Positions 59,327 to 64,000 of a DNA stretch of 64,000 nt are shown here, in pieces; position 1 is the stretch's first letter, and each line of letters begins with the position of its first letter. The stretch comes from Castanea sativa (Eukaryota; Streptophyta; Magnoliopsida; Fagales; Fagaceae). The position numbers and the translations under genes were made by a program. Location of the stretch: assembly GCF_040712315.1 (NCBI RefSeq), contig NC_134013.1:88356001-88420000 (forward strand). Reading direction: 5' to 3'. Below the pieces are notes generated by a model. That model made no database searches. It worked only from the letters and a program-made list of their open reading frames with translations, and had not been told where the DNA came from.

Positions 59327-60078
59327 TAAAAGAAAAAAAAATTAATTTGGGGTTGAGAAAGTTATATGAAGTACAATTGAGAAAAATTAATTTGGAGTTG
59401 AACTAGACATATGTTTGTTTTTTTTACATAAACATAAATAATAAAATTAAAACCACAACTATAAACACTACAATGCACGACCACAAGATGAAGCTGCATC
59501 TGTAATATCAAATATCATGAAATGACAAAACAAGCAAAGCATGGATCCTTGTGTGTCACCTGCTCAATGTTAGCTAGTTAATGGTTTTGTTCCTCATTGC
59601 TTAATTAAGAGAGTATTTTGTGTATATATAGTATAACTTGTCATACCCTCTCTTAAAAGCTGCAATAGCTTTTGAGTGGAGCTTATAGTATGTCTTTGTG
59701 TTAAAATCATTTTCCCTCTCCCTTGTGTGTGTGTGTGTGTTTGTTTCTCAAATGACATTACTCTTTTTTTTTTTTTAAGAAAACCAAATTAAAAACATTA
59801 TTTAAATAAAAAGCCATTTGACTAAAAAATGATCATATTTCCAAACATCTAGATTCAAGAACAATCCTATGAACAACGATTTTTTAAATATAAACCAATT
59901 TATAGACTAAATTTCCTTTATTTCAAATATTTTAAATATAAACCAATTTATAGACTAAATTTCCTTTATTTCAAATGCATATTATCATTTAATTGTATAT
60001 AAGAGATCAACATTCAAGCCCTAACTATATTGTTGAATCCAACTTCAAAAAGAAAGTAAAAAATTCTAAAGAGAAAAT

Positions 60079-60453
60079 CAATGGCTATGGAATATATTAG
60101 AAAACTTATGTTGATGATGATGTATTGGGCTATTCTTTTTCTTGTGGAAGTTCTAGTTAATGACGTTTACCTCTGCATCTTTTCATCCTTCTTCAGTTCC
60201 AATCTCACTTCCTTATTCCTCCAAACTTGATAACATACTTGAACCATTTCATGTTTGCCCTAGACATCGGGTTGAAGGTTGTGAACGACCCCATCTACTC
60301 TGTGTTATCTGGAATTTTAGCCACTGCTTTGAGGAGCATGAGATGAATCATGACAAACCAATGTATCAGAAGGCGCAGAAAGTGCTGCAGAAGATTGCTT
60401 TGAAAAACTTGAGTCAGTATGGGATTACCCTGACTATGGAAAATTTTATATAG
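60079..60453 (+). pseudogene. Small secreted-protein gene copy B, one-base frameshift
   Basis: The start MAMEYIRKLMLMMMYWAILF (60079) is signal-peptide-like. One extra T near 60163 (gacgtttacc against gacattacc in copy A) shifts the frame. The other frame continues with TSASFHPSSVPISLPYSSKL, VCPRHRVEGCERPHLLCVIW and NFSHCFEEHEMNHDKPMYQ to a stop at 60453. Joined by eye it would be about 124 aa with four cysteines in a C-x7-C-x6-C-x6-C pattern and a charged helix-prone tail. I do not recognise the family. It lies 1.2 kb from protease copy 4, tail to tail. Confidence 0.65.
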
Positions 60454-60479
60454 ATGGTATGTGTTGCACATCAAGAGCT

Positions 60480-61640
60480 AGCTTCAAAATCTCTCTCTCC
60501 CCTAGAACGCATGAGAAATATATTTGAGAGTAACCAGTAGATATGAGTCATCAAATTACACTCATCCTAAACATACGCCTACGATTACACAATTGGCCCT
60601 CGTGGATTTTTGGTGTGAGAAAGGATTTTCAATGTGTTTTTATGTGCTAAAAACTGGATTAGAGAAAAGTCTTACCTAGGATTATTAAGTTGGGCTCTAA
60701 GTTAGGCTATAGAAATAGGATGGTGAAAGGAAAAAAAAATGTCAATAAGATTCAAGAAAGCTTGGACAGCAACAAGTCCCCAAAATGGAAAAGTCTATAT
60801 AAACCTATGAAATAAAATGCAATCATATGCATGAGACCTTCCCTTGCAGGTCACTCTCATTCAAGCTTGAGCTCAAGATAATTTACGAATTTTAGGAAGT
60901 CTATTCATCCCTTGCCTCCCTACACACGATTCCTCCTTTCAACAATCGTTATTCTTCAAATTCAAGTCCCCCATCATGTATTGTTTGGATACAGAGTAGG
61001 AATCAAAATGGTGCATTAGAGACATCGTCAAAATTAAAAGTGCATGCCCTCCTTTTGGCTTAAATTTAAAGTGGGGTCATGAATTTTGGTAGCCCAAGTC
61101 ATTTTTTCACATTGTCATCATTGTGATGTTTTGTTTTGTGGTTCTCTTTGTTTGTTTAAAATATTCTGAGTTACAGCCCAAAATAAAAATCACATTATTT
61201 AGGAGCAAAATAGTACTGATCAATAAGCTTTTCCATATATATCATTCCAAATGATTAACCACAAATTTTGTACCACTTCCATGGTTTAATCACATATCTT
61301 AATAGAGATGTATTTGATAGCGCTGAAATAACCTTTCAGAATATTGATGAAAACAGTTGTGACAAGTAATTTATTCAAGATACTTTTTTTTTTGTGAAAA
61401 AAAATATTAATTAATGTCAATTAGTTGTTTTTTTTTTAAATTATGTTGAGTTTGCACTTACTGGATCTATCTTTGGTTTCACTAATATTTCATGGTCATA
61501 CAATTTCCGAATTCCAAGTGCCAGGAAAAGAAAAACATTGAAACATTGTTTTTTAGATAAACTAGACACCCATCACAAATGATTTTAATATAACTCATAG
61601 ATAAATAATTTCCACATATATAATTTCATAAGCAGAGTCA
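60480..61640. other. 3' flank of protease copy 4, shared with the other units
   Basis: No gene is seen. Parts match the 3' flanks of copies 1-3: gaattttggtagccca (61080 and 52009), ttgtgatgttttgttttgtg (61123 and 52258), and caaatgattttaatataact (61576, 52674 and 43634). This shows that the duplicated unit extends well beyond the coding region. Confidence 0.6.
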
Positions 61641-61664
61641 CAAATTTCAACAAATTCATCTCTA

Positions 61665-62975
61665 CTAGTGCTTGGTGCAATCAGCAGGCAGGAAGGACAC
61701 TTTCTTGGCCTTGAGGTCATATCCCACCAAGAAGTTTATCTGAGCCAAGTTCCCAAATATGGCCACACTACCAGATGGTATCATGGTGAAGCAAACCAAA
61801 TCATCATCCATTCTAGCAAATGTATTGATTGCCTTCAACTTCACATCAGCACCAGTAAAATGAGCCGTGATAATGGGGATATCAATTTCATCTTTAGACC
61901 TGAAACAAAGACTAAGAACACCCCTCGGGTCACTAACACGTTCAGCATCAATAGCTTTCTCTACGGCTGATACCAAATCTTCATGAAATTCAGGTGGAAG
62001 AAGGGTTAAAGTTGTGCCTGAGTCAATAACAATGTTACCCTCATTACTAGCAACAGCCTTAGAAGAAGCCTTATAGGCAAACCTCTTGTTCCCAACACTA
62101 ATGCCCTCTAGAGTAAGGTAATAGAATGTCGAAGGATCTTTTGCAACCAAGGGTGTTGAAACCACACCATTGCCAGAAACCAAGCCATTGGTACCAAAAT
62201 TAATCTTGCTTGTAACATTTGAATTTTCTGTGGGAACTAAACAATAAGAAAATTTTCCACCAATAGAATTGTTTAGTTGAGAGACCAGAGAAAGAGGGCC
62301 ACCTCCTAGGCCGATTATGCCTGATCCTGCCTCACCAAATGTACCATCATTATTGTGCCCGCACCCAAATACAATATTCGGTAACGTGACCTGACGGCTA
62401 GTAGTTGAGCCAATGGTTAAGGTTTCAACGCCAAGATCACCATTAGTGAATGATTGGTCTCCATATGAATAACCATACTGGCAGGTGTTTTTATCAGTGC
62501 CACAAGAGGCAGTGTCTAATGCCTTGCAAGGACTTGAATTGCAGGGCACGTTACCATATGTTGAAGATTGCTGAGGATCAAAGAGAGGAAGGTTTTGCTT
62601 GTAACATTTTTCACATGGCTCACATTGTGTCCATGTTAGATCACTGCCTGTATCTGCAATGCCAAGCACCTCAACTGCTGGGGTTCCAAGGGAAATCTTC
62701 ATGAGGTATTCTCCGCCATTAGCTATTACGTTTGATTGGATGGCACTCTTTGATTTTAAGCTTGGCCTGAAATGATTAGCCCGTGAAATGGAACGAGCAA
62801 AAGCCTTATACAAGCGATCAAAATGGGTGTGAGTGGCATTATACAATGGAGACTCTGTCGAATCACGCTGTATGAGATCAACTGTGATTCCACTGTAAGT
62901 TGCTTCTGTCAATGAAAGTAAAAGTACTACTAATAAAGTAGAGAGGAAAGTGTTTAATCTCAAAGCTGCAGCCAT
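61665..62975 (-). CDS. CDR1-like secreted aspartic protease, copy 4, intact
   Basis: A 436-aa intronless member of the array. Signal peptide at about 1-26 (MAAALRLNTFLSTLLVVLLL), propeptide ITVDLIQRDSTESPLYNATH, catalytic DTGSD at 108-112 and IVIDSGTTLTLLPPEF (Asp at 318), NVPCNSSPCKALDTASCG, FGCGHNNDGTFGEAGSG, and the common ending NFLVGYDLKAKKVSF then CTKH. The frame is open 17 codons further upstream (to 63026), but I prefer the ATG at 62975: it aligns with the start of all paralogues and begins the signal peptide. A TATA box lies at 63040-63046, 65-71 bp upstream of it, so the upstream ATG would leave almost no leader. Role inferred as for copy 2. Confidence 0.94.
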   Translation of the reverse strand: MAAALRLNTFLSTLLVVLLLSLTEATYSGITVDLIQRDSTESPLYNATHTHFDRLYKAFARSISRANHFRPSLKSKSAIQSNVIANGGEYLMKISLGTPAVEVLGIADTGSDLTWTQCEPCEKCYKQNLPLFDPQQSSTYGNVPCNSSPCKALDTASCGTDKNTCQYGYSYGDQSFTNGDLGVETLTIGSTTSRQVTLPNIVFGCGHNNDGTFGEAGSGIIGLGGGPLSLVSQLNNSIGGKFSYCLVPTENSNVTSKINFGTNGLVSGNGVVSTPLVAKDPSTFYYLTLEGISVGNKRFAYKASSKAVASNEGNIVIDSGTTLTLLPPEFHEDLVSAVEKAIDAERVSDPRGVLSLCFRSKDEIDIPIITAHFTGADVKLKAINTFARMDDDLVCFTMIPSGSVAIFGNLAQINFLVGYDLKAKKVSFLPADCTKH

Positions 62976-63390
62976 GACTTGACAATATGAGAAGGAGAGG
63001 TTGAATGAGGTGTGACAAAAACACATTGGACATTACTGAATTTATAGAACTTAGAATCATAACGTGGAAGGTCAAAAGATTACATTATATAAAACAATTT
63101 ACACTTTTTTTTTTAAGATTATTTGATTGGTCTATTTAAATGTATTCAGTTTTGGAAGTCTAAAACATTTTACTGGGTGATGCAGATGCAAGGTATGGTA
63201 TGTGAAAAGTCAGAGGAAGAGGAAGTGGTATATACAGATTTGAGGTTGGGGCTATTAAGAATATAATCTGGCTTTACACCTCTGATGGAATTAAGAAGGG
63301 GATAACGTTATGAAATTCAGTGTTTAATGCAGCTAGATAATAAATTATGAGTGATATTTTCCGTGATACATTGCATATTATTGCTCTCGT
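62976..63390 (-). promoter_or_regulatory. Promoter of protease copy 4
   Basis: TATAAAT on the minus strand at 63040-63046, then the shared block (ggtcaaaagattacattata, ttggaagtctaaaac). Similarity to copy 3 extends to about 63390 (aattcagtgtttaatgcagc, attatgagtgat). The spacing from TATA to ATG is within one base of that in copies 2 and 3. Confidence 0.65.
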
Positions 63391-63399
63391 CATAGGAAT

Positions 63400-64000
63400 C
63401 TAATCTAACACAGTATATTTGTATCTAATGTAGTTACACAGGCTCAACTTGAGAGTCTGTGATGTGTTGTGTTTGCTTTTTCTATGGACTGGCATGTGGC
63501 GAATTCCTGTATTACTTCAAAGTCCATGTAGGCCAACAGTGCCATGTGGCAAATTATAATTCATCCATGTCAATAATTATTGTGATTGCCATGTCTCAAG
63601 ACTCATTCTATTCGTAAATTACTCCTCCAAAATGGGATATGAATTGCATTTATTGTATCCTTATATTACTTTGCAAAAAATTTATTTCCAACTCATTGTA
63701 CTGCCCAATTGTTGGCTTTCCTGCAATTGTGTGAAGTCCAAAAGAACTTTACAGTATCAAATCTGATTGTGTTTATTGTGTCCCTAAAATATTTATGATT
63801 AAATATTATTTCTCAACCAATTGTAATGCCAGATTATTTCCTTTCTTCCAATTATTTCACGTATACAAGTGAAGTTCAAATGATATACAAGTGAATTTCA
63901 AACGATTTTTTTTTTCTCCCATTAAGTCTATAAAAATTAAGGAACATGGACAACCCAAGTCTACAAATTCATTATAGACAACAAAAAATGAAACTTTACA
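63400..64000. other. Right edge, no gene recognised
   Basis: AT-rich DNA with a weak internal repeat (gccatgtggcaaattataat, ggcatgtggcgaattcctgt; tgtgtttattgtgtcc and gcatttattgtatcc). No ORF, splice signal pair or transposon end is convincing. Confidence 0.5.

Larger units (their letters stand above)
56690..59705. repeat. Tandem duplication of about 1.5 kb, copies at 56690-58165 and 58166-59705
   Basis: Matching landmarks in order: ataattatatgtttaaac (56750 and 58191), acaatggaatgg (56806 and 58260), gcagtgatgataaatcgaag (57116 and 58495), ccaagaatagcacctagagt (57523 and 58795, one change), and atgaaatgat...caagcaaagcatggat (57992 and 59517). Neither copy has a convincing gene. Copy 1 has extra DNA at about 57200-57370; copy 2 has a SINE. 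The matching parts may be an old non-coding transcript or repeat. Confidence 0.8.

Overview
The window is nuclear DNA of a higher plant. It is AT-rich, has long introns with eudicot-type splice sites, carries a fragment of chloroplast DNA, and is dense in plant transposon classes (Copia, TRIM, LINE, tRNA-derived SINE, PIF/Harbinger, MULE, hAT, CACTA). The repeat style and the genes suggest a woody eudicot, perhaps oak or chestnut (Fagaceae); that taxon is a guess. I find no bacterial genes, CRISPR array or viral genome.

Region 1 (about 1.4-11.4 kb, minus strand) holds one intact host gene, a NIPA-type magnesium transporter of 343 residues. I rebuilt its nine exons from splice sites, and reading frame is kept across all eight introns. 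Intron 3 has a GC-AG splice pair. Intron 8 (4.5 kb) contains two LINE remnants in opposite orientation, one inserted in the other. Intron 1 holds two sets of tandem repeats.

Region 2 (about 11.4-31.5 kb) has no intact host gene. From left to right it holds a nested inverted-repeat element, a plastid cemA insertion cut off by a TA microsatellite, a CACTA end, a LINE remnant, a complete but decayed two-gene PIF/Harbinger transposon (19.4-24.2 kb), a hAT remnant, several MITEs, a TRIM retroelement and a possible Helitron.

Region 3 (31.8-63.2 kb, minus strand) is a tandem array of four intronless secreted aspartic proteases of the CDR1/nepenthesin-like A1B type, spaced about 9-12 kb apart. Three are intact (436-437 aa). 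The first is a pseudogene with a frameshift and an altered catalytic motif (DTGG), and a decayed Copia element lies next to its leader. Promoter and flanking sequence is duplicated with the genes. Two of the units also carry a broken gene for a small, probably secreted protein. MULEs, SINEs, LINE tails and a 1.5 kb tandem duplication fill the spacers.

The region therefore combines a housekeeping transporter, a probable defence-protease cluster growing by segmental duplication, and many transposons with readable insertion histories. Several target-site duplications can be read exactly (9 bp, TTA, about 11 bp). I see no clearly new molecular system. The most interesting items are the decay and rewiring of the first protease copy, the Copia element with unlike ends and a dense cluster of stress-type motifs, and a MULE with unidentified internal sequence.
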